Origin: Panicum virgatum
Taxonomy: Eukaryota; Streptophyta; Magnoliopsida; Poales; Poaceae
Assembly: GCF_016808335.1 (NCBI RefSeq)
Contig: NC_053147.1
Coordinates: 18,028,913-18,092,912 of the forward strand
Reading direction: 5' to 3'
Length of the DNA: 64,000 bases
A program made the translations under genes and the position numbers. Shown here piece by piece: positions 32,238-43,229 of the stretch (the first letter of the stretch is position 1; each line of letters begins with the position of its first letter). Under the pieces are notes generated by a model. The model was not told where the DNA came from, made no database searches, and saw only the letters and a program-made list of their open reading frames with translations.

Positions 32238-35200
32238 CGGTGGCGGCCTGTTCGACGACATGCTCAAGAAGCCGTGCCCTTACCACAAGGGCTCGGTCAA
32301 CCACACCCTCGAGCAGTGCGAGATGCTCCGAAAGTACTACAACCGCATCGCGCATCGCGACGAGGACAAGAAGAAGGATGCTGGCGACAAAGGTGGAGAC
32401 GATGAGTTCCCCCCGGTGGAGAACGCCTTCTTCATCTTCGGAGGGCCGACGACGAACATGACCTCTCGGCAGCGCAAGCGTGAACGCCGGGAAGTCTTCT
32501 CCGTCACCAAGGCCACACCATCCTACCTCGACTGGTCAAAAGACACCATTTCCTTCGGCCGCGAGGACCACCCCGACTACGTCCCACACCCGGGATGGTA
32601 CCCGCTTGTTGTTGACCCCATCATCGGCAACACTCGCTTCTCCAAGGTGCTCATGTACGGAGGCAGCAGCCTCAGCATCATGTACGCCCACACCTTGGAG
32701 CTTATGGGGATCGGATTGAACAAGCTCCGCCCCAGCAAGTCGCCGTTCCATGGCGTTGCGCCGGGGAAGCGAGTCCAACCCCTCGGCCAGATCGACCTAC
32801 CCGTCTACTTCGGCATGGTAGCCAACTTCCGCAAGGAAGTCCTCACCTTCGAGGTGGTGGGGTTTCGGGGAGCCTACCACGCCATCCTTGGCCATCCCTG
32901 CTATGCCAAGTTCATGGTCATCCCCCAACTACACCTACCTCAAGCTGAAGGGTGTCATCACCAGCGGCTCCTCGTTCGAGCACGCCTACGAGTGCGATGT
33001 CGAGTGCGTCGAGCACGCGGAGGCTCAAGCAGAGGACGAGTCCCTCGCAACCACCCTCGACAAGATGGCAAGTGAGGCCTTGGACTCCACGCACCGGTAC
33101 GCGGGCAGCTTCGAACCCGCCGAAGGTATCAAAAAGGTGCCCCTCAACCCGAATCACCCCAACGACAAGGCGTTGCAGGTTAGCGCCACCCTCGACAGCA
33201 AATAGGAAGTGGTGCTCATCGACTTTCTCCGCGCCAATGCAGACATCTTCTCGTGGAGCCCCTCGGACATGCCTGGCATACCGAGGGAGGTCATCGAGCA
33301 CTCCCTTGACATCCGACCCAACTCCAAGCCGGTGAAGCAGCGCTTGTGACGCTTCGACGAGCTCAAGCGTCGGGCGATCGGCGAGGAGCTGCAGAAACTT
33401 CTGGCGGCTGGATTCATCAAGGAGGTATTCCATCCCCGAGTGGCTAGCTAATCTTGTATTAGTAAAGAAAAAATGGAAGTTGGAGGATGTGCGTAGACTA
33501 CACTAGTTTAAATAAAGCATGTCCGAAGGTTCCCTTTCCTTTGCCACGTATTGATCAAATCGTTGATTCAACTCCGGGATGCGAACTTTTATCCTTCCTT
33601 GATGCATACTCTGGTTACCACCAAATCAAGATGAAAGAGTCTGACCAGCTCACGACCTCTTTTATCACACCTTTCGGCATGTACTGCTACGTCACGATGC
33701 CTTTTGGCCTCAAAAACGCCGGAGCTACATATCAGCGGTGTATGCTCCACGTATTCGGGGACCACCTCGGGGCGGAACGTAGAATCATATGTCGATGACA
33801 TCATTATAAAATCCAGGAAGGCGGACGACCTGGTAGCCAATGTCAGGATCGCGTTCGATTGCCTAAGGGCCAAAGGGTAAAACTCAACCCCGAGAAGTGC
33901 GTGTTCGGAGTCCCTCGAGGCATGCTTTAGGGCTTCATTGTCTCTCAGCGGGGCATTGAACCCAACCCTGAGAAAGTCTCGGCCATCACTCGGATGGGAC
34001 CAATCCGGGACCTAAAGGGGGTACAGAGGGTCATGGGATGCCTAGCGTCCCTCAACCGATTTATCTCGCGCCTCGGCGAGAAAGGCTTGCCTCTGTACAG
34101 GCTCCTAAAAAAGTCCGAACGCTTCTCGTGGACCCCCGAGGCTCAAGAAGCCCTCGACAGGCTGAAGGCATCACTCACTCATGCCCCCATTCTCACGCCG
34201 CCCATAGACGGCGAGCCCCTCTACCTGTACGTGTCCGTGACGACCCAAGTGGTCAGCATGGTGATTGTTGTCGAAAGACGAGAGGAGGGCCATGCTCTGC
34301 TTGTCCAATGGCCGGTGTACTACATCAGCGAAGTGTTGTCTGAAACCAAGACACGCTATCCGCAGATCCAGAAGCTGCTATATGCGGTAGTCTTGGCTCG
34401 GCGCAAGCTGCGCCACTACTTCAAGGCCCATCCTGTCACCGTGGTCTTGTCTTTCCCTCTGGGAGAGATAGTCCGCAATATGGAAGCTAAGGGTAGAATT
34501 GCCAAGTGGTCCGTGGAGCTGATAGGAGAAACTCTCACCTACGCGCCTTGCAAGGCGATCAAGTCCCAAATCTTGGCCGACTTCGTCGCTGAGTGGACGG
34601 ACACTCAGCTGCCCCCACCGCAAATCCAAGCTGAATGCTGGACCATGTACTTCGATGGGTCGGTGATGAAAACAGGCGCCGGCGCCGACCTTCTCTTCAT
34701 CTCACCCCTCGGAGAGCCCATGTGCTACGTAATCCGCTTACACTTCCCCGCGTCCAACAACATGGCAGAGTACGAGGCCCTCCTCAGTGGCCTCCGCATC
34801 GCCATCGAGCTTGGCGTCAAGCGCCTCGACGTACGCGGTGACTCTCATCTCATCATCGACCATGAAATGAAGGAGTATAGTCGTCACGACCCGAAGTTGG
34901 AGGCATACTGTAACGCAGTACGCCGCCTCGAAGACAAGTTCGATGGTCTAGAACTCAACCACGTCCCGCGTAAGAACAACGAGGATGCCGATGAATTAGC
35001 CAAGATCGCGTCAGGGCGGACCACCGTCCCCCCCGAACATCTTTGCTCGCGACATCACCAAGCCCTCCATCGATTTCAAGACCTCCAGCGGATGAGGCCG
35101 AGCCCATGGACACTGATTTCGAGACCTCCTCCATGGGCGAGGCTGAAGCAATGGAGATCAACGAGGCTCCACTTTCGCAAGACTGGCACGACCAGTACCT

Positions 35201-36419
35201 CGATTGGATTAACCAAGGGGTGCTACCCTCGGATCGCGCACAGGCGCGACGTGTCGCTAGGCGAGCCAAGTCTTTCGTCATAATCGACGTTGAGCTGTAC
35301 AAGCGCAGTCCCTCGGGCATCTTGTAATGTTGCATCCTGATTCCCGAGGGCAAGGAGCTGATTCGTGACATCCACGCTAGCATCTGCGGTCACCATGCCG
35401 CACCGCGCACCCTCGTTGGTAACGCGTTTCGGCAAGGCTTTTACTGGCCCACCGCGGTCGCCGACGCCACCGACGTCGTGCGGACCTGCGAGTGTTACTA
35501 GTTCTATGCTCGAAAGAGGCACCTCCCGGCCCACGTTCTGCAGACAATCCCCATCACGTGGCCGTTTGCAGTGTGGGGATTGGACCTCGTTGGCCCACTG
35601 CAAAAGGCGCCCGGGGGCTACACCTACTTGTTGGTGGCAATCGACAAATTCTCCAAGTGGATCGAGGCACGACCCATCGGCAAGATCAAGTCTGAACAAG
35701 CTGTTCTATTCTTTACTGACATCGTCTTCAGGTTCGGGGTCCTGAATTCGATCATCACCGACAACGGCACCCAGTTCACGGGCAAGAAGTTCTTGGCATT
35801 CTGTGACCGCTACCATATACGCGTAGACTGGTAGGCTGTGGCGCACTCACAGACGAATGGGCAAGTGGAGCGTGCCAATGGCATGATCCTCCAAGGCCTT
35901 AAGCCATGGATATTCAACAAGGTGAACAAGTTTGGCCAGAGGTGGCTCACAGAGCTACCCTCAGTTATCTGGAGCCTGAGGACGACCCCAAGCAGAGCCA
36001 TGGGCTTTACCCCGTTCTTCCTCGTCTATGGCGCCGAGGCCATGCTCCCCACGGACTTCGAGTACGGGTCACCGAGGCTCAAGGCCTATCAAGAGCAGCA
36101 GAACCAGCAAGCCAATGAAGACTCGCTGGATCAAGTGGATGAGGCTCGAGACGTGGCGCTCCTACACTCTGCGTGTTATCAGCAGTCCCTGCAAAGATAC
36201 CAAGCGCAGAGAGTTCGACGCCGAGACCTCAACAAGGGCGACCTGGTGCTGAGGCTTCGGCAGGACAACAAGGGACGCCGCAAGCTTTCACCACCGTGGG
36301 AAGGCCCATACATCATCGCCGAGGTGCTCAAGCACGGCACGTACAAGCTGGCGAATGAAAACGGCGAAGTCTTCACCAATGCTTGGAACATACAGCAGCT
36401 ACGTCGCTTCTATCCTTAG
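32238..36419 (+). pseudogene. Zinc knuckle, protease, RT, RNase H and integrase of the gypsy element
   Basis: A zinc-knuckle-like CPYHKGSVNHTLEQC begins near 32272. The protease region is recognisable near 32650, but the residue before GGSS is Tyr where an Asp is expected. The reverse transcriptase (about 33200-34000) has FLDAYSGYHQIKM and YVDD. It is broken by TAG at 33204, TGA at about 33347, a frameshift near 33770 and later stops. RNase H and a second RNase H-like domain ([26 protein letters not shown]) follow to about 35040. The integrase, 35560-36419, keeps the DNGTQF and NGQVERAN acidic motifs but has a stop at 35831. It is not functional as it stands. Confidence 0.88.
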
Positions 36420-36979
36420 AGTCCCAAACTATTTGTACATCATTTGTACTCATATTTACGATTTCCCGAAACAATAAAAGAGTATGCTTTACATGTTTAT
36501 TTTTCGGGAACCTTCCGGACCCTCGGGGGCTCGGATACGCACGAACACTGAGGTACGCTTGGCTTTACCCTCGGCAAAGCCAAGCCTCCCTCGGGGGCTA
36601 CTACGGGGGAACCCCCGAATGTCCCCGAAAATTGCCAACGTTTTTTTGAAAAAATTCTGTTTCTAAGTTTCTCGTATACTTGGAAAAAACGGGCGCGAGG
36701 CATAAGCAACTACGGTACGGGGCCGGCCGAGTCGCGGGTCTGCCTACGCCTCCGGGATACGGTACCCCCCTCACCACCCCACGCCTAAGTCGCTTATGAA
36801 CGCGAAATCCCTCGCATAAGTTTACCTAAGTCGCATACGAGAACACGGAAATAGAGTAAAGAAAACAAAGGCTCGAACGCATAAGGCCTCGATGGGCCAC
36901 ACTGTCGATTTACAATAACGAATTTCTTAGTCCAAAAGGTACAATTACGACGAGTACTAACTTATTACATGGGCTTCGA

Positions 36980-37637
36980 GGCCCATACTACCTACAGGTT
37001 ATCATCCCCCCCTTGTGGGTCTTCAACGGCATCAAAATCAGCTATGGGGGGATGTCGGCTTCAAGTTTCCCGGCAAGGACGGTGGCGAACCCCTCGACAG
37101 TGGCGTCGGCGTCGTACATGATGGCCGACGCAGTGTCTGGGCTGGCATCGTTTGGGACCACGTATCCCGACGACACCCTCTGGAGGTCCATGATATAGTG
37201 CGTCGAGGCTACGGTAAGGGCTCGAAGCACACCGAGGCGGAAGGTGCTCTTGACGTGCTCGGCGATCCGGCCACCTAGTGCTCGCAGGCGGCTGACCACC
37301 GAGCTACCTGACACGGCGCCGTCCCCCTCGAGCTCCTGGCACACGCTCACAGCGGTCTGCTCTAGCTCAGTGTATTCAGCCTGCGCCGCCATGAGCATGG
37401 CGTTGACAGCCTCCTTCGTCGCGGCCTCGTCCGCCACTTTCTGCCTCAGCTCAGATCAGAGGAACCAAGATAAGCTACGAGGCTCACGATGTAGCCGCTC
37501 GGGGGCTTCGGCTCCCTCTCCTCCGGCCTCGGGGCGATCCACACCAGCCGCAATGACTCGGTGTTCGGCAGCAAGAGCCCCTCGTCGACCAGCGCCTCCA
37601 GGACCGCCTTGATGGCGGTGGACTTGGCCCATGGCAC
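36980..37637 (-). pseudogene. Antisense reading region between integrase and 3' LTR
   Basis: Minus-strand frames 37637-37446 and 37437-37042 are nearly contiguous and read as one protein-like stretch, with LVDEGLLLPNTESLRLVW in the first and LRALGGRIAEHVKSTFRLGV in the second. Antisense frames in this position occur in several grass Tat-type gypsy families and are annotated there as a putative plant transposon protein. A stop and a shift separate the two parts here. Its role is unknown. Confidence 0.5.
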
Positions 37638-37811
37638 CGGCTCCTCGTACTACACCATCACTTCGATCGATGGGAACACGGGGGATGAGCTCGAATTAAG
37701 GAAAAGGTGCGCCTGCTACTCCTCTTCTTCTTCCTCCCGCTTCTTGGCTCAGATGCAGGGGAGGCGGAGGGCACAGGGGAGGCAAGAGCAAATGGCCAGG
37801 TGAGTCGAATC

Positions 37812-37814
<3 letters not shown>

Positions 37815-37847
<33 letters not shown>
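37815..37847. repeat. (CT)n microsatellite
   Basis: About 15 uninterrupted CT units lie in the non-coding 3' part of the gypsy element. Confidence 0.95.
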
Positions 37848-37849
<2 letters not shown>

Positions 37850-37850
<1 letters not shown>

Positions 37851-39423
37851 ACTGCGCCGGGCGGAGTCGCCGCATTAAATGTGGTAGATTTCACGGACAC
37901 CGATAGCTGGGCCCCACGCCCGCGGCGACCCCCACGCACACGCGTAGCAATAATCGCGGTGCGGTAACCGATGCGGGCGGTGGCACTGTAGCGCCGTCCC
38001 ATCGGCCAGCCACCGCTCACGCCTCTCCGCCTACCCGAGACGGCCGCCTGAAAAGGCGCGCCCGCACCGCATGCCCCGGGCCACGTCGCCCGCGATCAGT
38101 GGGAGACCCGCGCACGACCCGCGGCTCCGTGCTGTTTGCAAACGGTGATGGAATATTCCCTCCGGGGGTTCCTTACCGTCGAAGGAACTTTATTCCGAGG
38201 CCTTACTAATTAGGGGTTCGAAGCCTGGCCCACTGAGGGTTCGACAGGCGCCCCGGATCACCAGAGTCAGGGACTGCATGGACATGCCATACAAGCTACC
38301 CTCGAATGCGGAGTTCGAGATGTCCTACGCAGTGTTCAACGCCAGCCAAGGGTGCCTAGCAGGGGGATCCCGTCGAGGGAGAGCATCGAGCCCTCAGACC
38401 CTATCGAATGGGTCCGAGCCCTGCCTAGCAAACCTTTGCGAATGCTTTATGTGACGTGTCGACGGACCACGAGCCGACCCTTATCGAACGGGACACGGAC
38501 GTCCACTTGAACCGCCTGATAACAGCTCACCGAAGCAACCATGGCTCGCGGCCCGAGCATGGGTAGCATGGCTCACTTCACCCCTCCTCCCTGCCGAAGG
38601 ACAACGAGGGTCGTAACGAAAAATCAAGGGTTCCCTGGATGCCCTCACACGGGCCAGGGCTCGGGGGCTCCTCGCACGACGCAGCTCAGGCTGCACCCTC
38701 GAATAAATCGGCTACCGTCGATTGTGAAGTTCCACGTATCAAGCAAATCCCCCTCGCATGATCATCAAAAGGGCAACGGGCCGCCGTGTCAGCACTGAAA
38801 AATGCCGAGGCCGGCTGAAAGGAACGCCGAGGCCGGCTGGAAGGAAAGCTGAACGGTCATCCCACCCGATCAACCATACAACACAACGTCTTTAGCCCTT
38901 GGACGAGTGCTCGCACTCCCCCAAGGCCCTGGGGGCTACACCCGCGGGTGCGCTGACGCGCCCCCACAGAGGAAACTTCACACATTCGAGGATCACAACC
39001 CTCAGTCTAGCACCCGAGCCTTCTCCTCGTTTCAGCTAGTATTGGGTTTGAAGTCGGGCCCGTCTCCACCCATAGCCTCCGGCTCCAAATAAGGCCGCAA
39101 GCACCCGATCCTTCTCCTCATTTCTATCTTGCTCCGCAAAGCAGCTCAAACCCTCCCGTCGGTGCGGCGACGACACCCCCAGCGGCGACGCCACGGTGCT
39201 CGAGGTGACTATGATCTGCATAGACAACTCAGAGTGGCCCTGCCGCCGTTTCTCTGTCGGCGAACTCCGATCTTGAACTAATTTCCTCCAGCAACGCCCG
39301 CGGGTGCGCTAACACACCCCCACAGGGAGAACTAAAACTCCACAGTCAGCATCCGAGTCACGGCTTCGAGGGATCAAGCCTCCGCAGGGCTGATGCTCAT
39401 CCCTACAAAGGCTCGAGGGCTAC
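37850..39423. other. Non-coding 3' internal region of the gypsy element
   Basis: No coding domain was recognised. The stretch ends with GGCTCGAGGGCTAC directly before the 3' LTR, the expected place of the polypurine tract. Confidence 0.55.
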
Positions 39424-40787
39424 TGTCGGGTACCATAATTAGGGGCACCTTAACCCAGGGACTAAATCACCCCTAAAAACGCAAAACACAATTGGGCAAC
39501 CGGGCCCACGATGCCCGCCCTCCCGACACGCTCTGCAGTCACAACGAGTAAAGGCCTACGGTTTTCCTCCGAACCGAAGGGAAAGAAGGATTACTCGAAC
39601 GGCTCCAACTCTCCTACAGCACCCAAGTCCTCTCCAGGACCCAAAGAGGCCCAATTCACAACCCAGCTCTGCGGTACGGCCCATCCGACGATCCCCCTCG
39701 AACCCGCAGAGTAATCTCCGCCTCCCTCAAGGCCTCCCCACCGAGCCCCTCGACAGCGCACCGCGTCTCCGCCTCGCTCGAGGGTAGTGGGTCTACCCTC
39801 GAGAGAGCGAACCAACTCCGCCTCGCTCGAGGCTACCCCTCGGCTGACGGAGTTAGCAATCTACCGGCTCACCCGCCCGTCTGACAGAGGCAATAAATGC
39901 CAACCACTCAACCGCGGAGTGGGGAGTCAGGCGGTGTCAGGCCACTACGTCGTCCAACAGCCATGACCAGAGTCCCGTCCGCCAACTCCGGTCACTGCTC
40001 CGCCATCCCCGACCCTGTGCAGACATCCCCGGCACTGCTCCTACCACTGTGCTGCCTACTCCCTATACTCCCTTCGTACTTTCTCTATTGCAGAACCCTC
40101 GATCGGCATGGGCGCGACCCTCGGACACGGCCCGGGCCTTGACCAGTGCAAGACCTCCACCTGGAGGACCCTCGACGCTCTGCCACGCATGCCAGGAGGA
40201 CGGTACCCTCCACAGCAACCGCCACGACGCCCACAGGAGCTATCAGGACGCCGGCGCGATCTCTGCAAGGCCAGGACGCCGCCCAGGACAACTACACGCC
40301 CGACGTCTTACTCTCCAGTGCCTCACAGTGTACCTTCTACAGTAGACATCCACTATGCACCCCCGATTCGGGGAGAAGACGACGACTTCCGACCCCCGTA
40401 CATGTACACTGCCCCTTCTTGTATCTATAAAAGGAGGAGGCGGGCTCCTTCCTGGGCGATCGGATCTCACTTCTCATTCGTTCAGACTCTCATACGACCA
40501 CTTCACTCGCTCACTCTCTCTGGTATTGGCACTTGCCTCAATCATCTAGCAGAGACCTGGGAGCCTCCCTCCCTCTCTCGCCTTGCTTGTACCCCCTACT
40601 ACAGGCACCCTGGTGCAAGATAGTACAGTGCACTCGCACACCCCTTTGCTGGACGTACGGACCCGCGGCCGGAACCAGGATAAATCTGTGCGTTACTGTG
40701 TTGCCTCTTGCATCAACCATCTAGGGTGAGAGATCACGCAGCATCTTCACTAGTTGGTGCCGGACCGCCGGGTCAGGACACCGACAC
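39424..40787 (+). repeat. 3' LTR of the gypsy element
   Basis: It matches the 5' LTR at both ends and through much of its length, including the CTATAAAAGGAGGAGGCGGGCT segment split here as TATAAAAGGAGG near 40426, but is about 100 bases longer. Confidence 0.88.
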
Positions 40788-41822
40788 ATAGATCGCAAAA
40801 GAATCATATGCTTTGGCATCTAATTTAAAGATTCTTTCCTTATTGTTGGTTTAGTTGTTTAAAGATAGTCTCGCCTTTTCTTATCTATTATTGCAGTGTC
40901 GAATAGACGATAGTTCTAACAAGCCTCCCCCTCTCTTTTTTCTAGTAACTAGGCGTATGGCCCGCGCATTTGTGCGGCTAGTATTGAAAATTTAAAAATT
41001 TGCATGTCATTGTAACCTTACGATTTTTTAAAGATTATACTATTTGTTACCATACATCACCCTATTCATTATCGTAAATTATGTCTAATTGTTGGTTAAA
41101 ACAATTCAAATATGATCTACCTATAATAACAATTTGATTTGTTGAGTTTTAATAATATTATGCATATAATTATTTTTATTTTTATTTTATTTCGATTGAT
41201 TGTTGTTAGATTTAGTTTTTATTAATAGTATGTTTGTAATTAATACATAGCTAAATGATATTCTATATTTAATTTTGTCATAATGGCATTGGTGGGTAAT
41301 TTTTAATTAGGCACACGAGTATTTTAGACTAATTTTTATTGTAATGGTAGTGGTGGGTAATTTTTATTTTTCTATTTTTCTCCGATTAACATGAGAATTT
41401 CTAGACCTTGAGAGCGAACGTGGAGGCTACGTTTATTGATCAAATAATAAGATAATAGATATCTCAACATTTGAATTGGTTGCATAAGGCCGTCTGCTTT
41501 GAGATGCCATCAACGAATCCAGCCAACATATGAAAAAAAAAATAGAGAAAGGTTTAGAGTATCCATTATTCTTGGGGAGGTAGGAGCTTGAGCCCCCGAG
41601 CCTACTTTAGATCCGCCACTCCTGCAAGAGCTTGAGCAAAACGTTGAAGAACCTTCAGCATGCATCTAGAAGACTAAGCTTATATTGACGAAAGAGGATA
41701 ACACAGTCACATGCATATCTTTCTCAAGGACAAAAGAAAAGGAAAGACAGAGAGCTTTTTTACTTCGATTCTTCCTCAGAAATAAACACTTTATTAGACT
41801 CAGAATCTCTACAGTAGTTGTC
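40788..41822. other. AT-rich DNA between gypsy element and bHLH gene; possible Helitron end
   Basis: No gene was found. At 40960-40981 a short GC hairpin (CCGCGC...GTGCGG) is followed directly by CTAG and T, the form of a Helitron 3' end. The 3' UTR of the bHLH gene occupies the right edge, with AATAAA on the minus strand at 41790-41795. Confidence 0.4.
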
Positions 41823-42798
41823 TCATATATCACTCACACCACACGTCGATATGTCCCTGTTGGATTTCACGTAGCCACCAATGGCGCTCTCTCTTCCAAA
41901 GGCAAGTACGGTGCCAGCGCTGGTAGCGCCACCACCGAGGCCGCCCGTGTAGCTCTGCAGCAAGCTGCCGTTGCTAGGGTTTGCCCTCTCCAGCGCCTTG
42001 AGCTGCGACTTGAGGAACTTGAGGTAGCTGGCCGCCTCGTCGAGCATGGACGCCGTGTCCATCCGGCTGCCGCCCGGCACGAGCCGCTGCAGCACGCGCA
42101 GGCGCTCGCTCACCCTCTCCCGCCGCAGCCGCGCCGCCACCGTCTGCGGGTCGCTCGAGATGCGCACGTTCTTGCGCCGCGGCCTGGTCTGGGACGGCGG
42201 CTCGGCGGCCCCGCAGACGAGCTGGTGCACCGGCCGCATCGCCGCCGCGCGGTAGATCATCTCCTTCACCTGCGCTATGGCCTCCGAGTCCGGCTCGTAC
42301 CCGCCGGCGGCGGGCCCTCCTGCGGCATGCTCGTACTGGCCCCGCCCCGCGAACGAGATGCTGGTCGACGACGACGACGTCGCGGCGGTTCGCTTCTCGC
42401 CACGCTGCCCGGCTGCTGCCTTTGTTCCCGAAGCGGCTATCGCAGGGTACTTGCCCAGCTTGCGCTTCGAGGGAGGCACGACGGCCGTTGTCTGAAGCAG
42501 CGCTGTCCGCGACACGGCGCACGGCGACGCCACGTCCGTGTCGTAGCCGCCACCGCTGCCGCAAGTGTTGGATTCGCCGGAGGAGATGTTCCCATTGCCG
42601 CCGCCGCCCGTGGTGCTGCCGCTATATCCGGAGAAGGCAGTGTTCGACGCCGGAGTCTGCGCGGGCTCCTCAGCGACGGCGACGACGTTCGGGGCGTACA
42701 CGAACGGGTCGAGGAGGCTGTCTTCCGCTGCGCCGGCGACGACGCTCGGGAGCACGTCCGCCGTGTCCAGGCCCATGACACTGTTGGAGAATGGCTTA

Positions 42799-43013
42799 TT
42801 AGTGCCGGTCACAGGGCGTATTAGTGCCGGTCCCTGTGGCCGGCACTAAATGGCCGGCACTAACGTGACAGACGTTAGTGCCGGCCACTCTGACCGGCAC
42901 TAACGCGCGCGTGTTAGTGCCGGTCCGACATACCAGCCGGCACTAACGTGCCCGACCCCGCCCGACTCCTCACTGCAACGTTAGTGCCGGCTGATATAAC
43001 TAGCCGGCACTAA
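42799..43013. repeat. Left subterminal repeat array of the CACTA element
   Basis: TTAGTGCCGG and CCGGCACTAA alternate in several inverted pairs that could each form a hairpin. In En/Spm-type elements such repeats bind the TNPA-like protein. Confidence 0.9.
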
Positions 43014-43229
43014 ATGTTTTTTCTTCTTTATGTTTCTTTTCTTTTCGTTTTTATACGTATGGCTATGCGTATTTCTACCATATGTGACTGCATAGTCGTA
43101 CTATTTGCATTGCACAGTATTATTAGAACAGCATATTACACTAACATTATTTATATATATATATATTTGTCATGTATGGAACACTTAGGAGTTCAAAAGT
43201 ACATGAGATATTGCAAATTATTAAGCACA

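Larger units (their letters stand above)
26451..40787 (+). mobile_element. Degenerate Ty3/gypsy retrotransposon, Tat-like
   Basis: Two LTRs (26451-27718 and 39424-40787) both start TGTCGGGTACCAT and end GGACACCGACA. Between them, in order, are gag, a zinc-knuckle and protease region, reverse transcriptase, RNase H, a second RNase H-like domain and integrase, all on the plus strand, then a long spacer with an antisense reading region. A second RNase H domain after the first, and an antisense reading region before the 3' LTR, are features of the Tat lineage. The coding part has many stops and shifts, and gag is split by a 3.4-kb insert. The flanks (ACAAT left, CATAG right) do not match. Confidence 0.9.

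Noticed and set aside
42776..42812. A start for the bHLH protein inside the CACTA end (frame beginning at 42812)
   Set aside because: That frame opens with GTG and its first residues come from the transposon's inverted repeat. The bHLH protein's own start is the ATG at 54842, and the first usable ATG past the element is at 42775.
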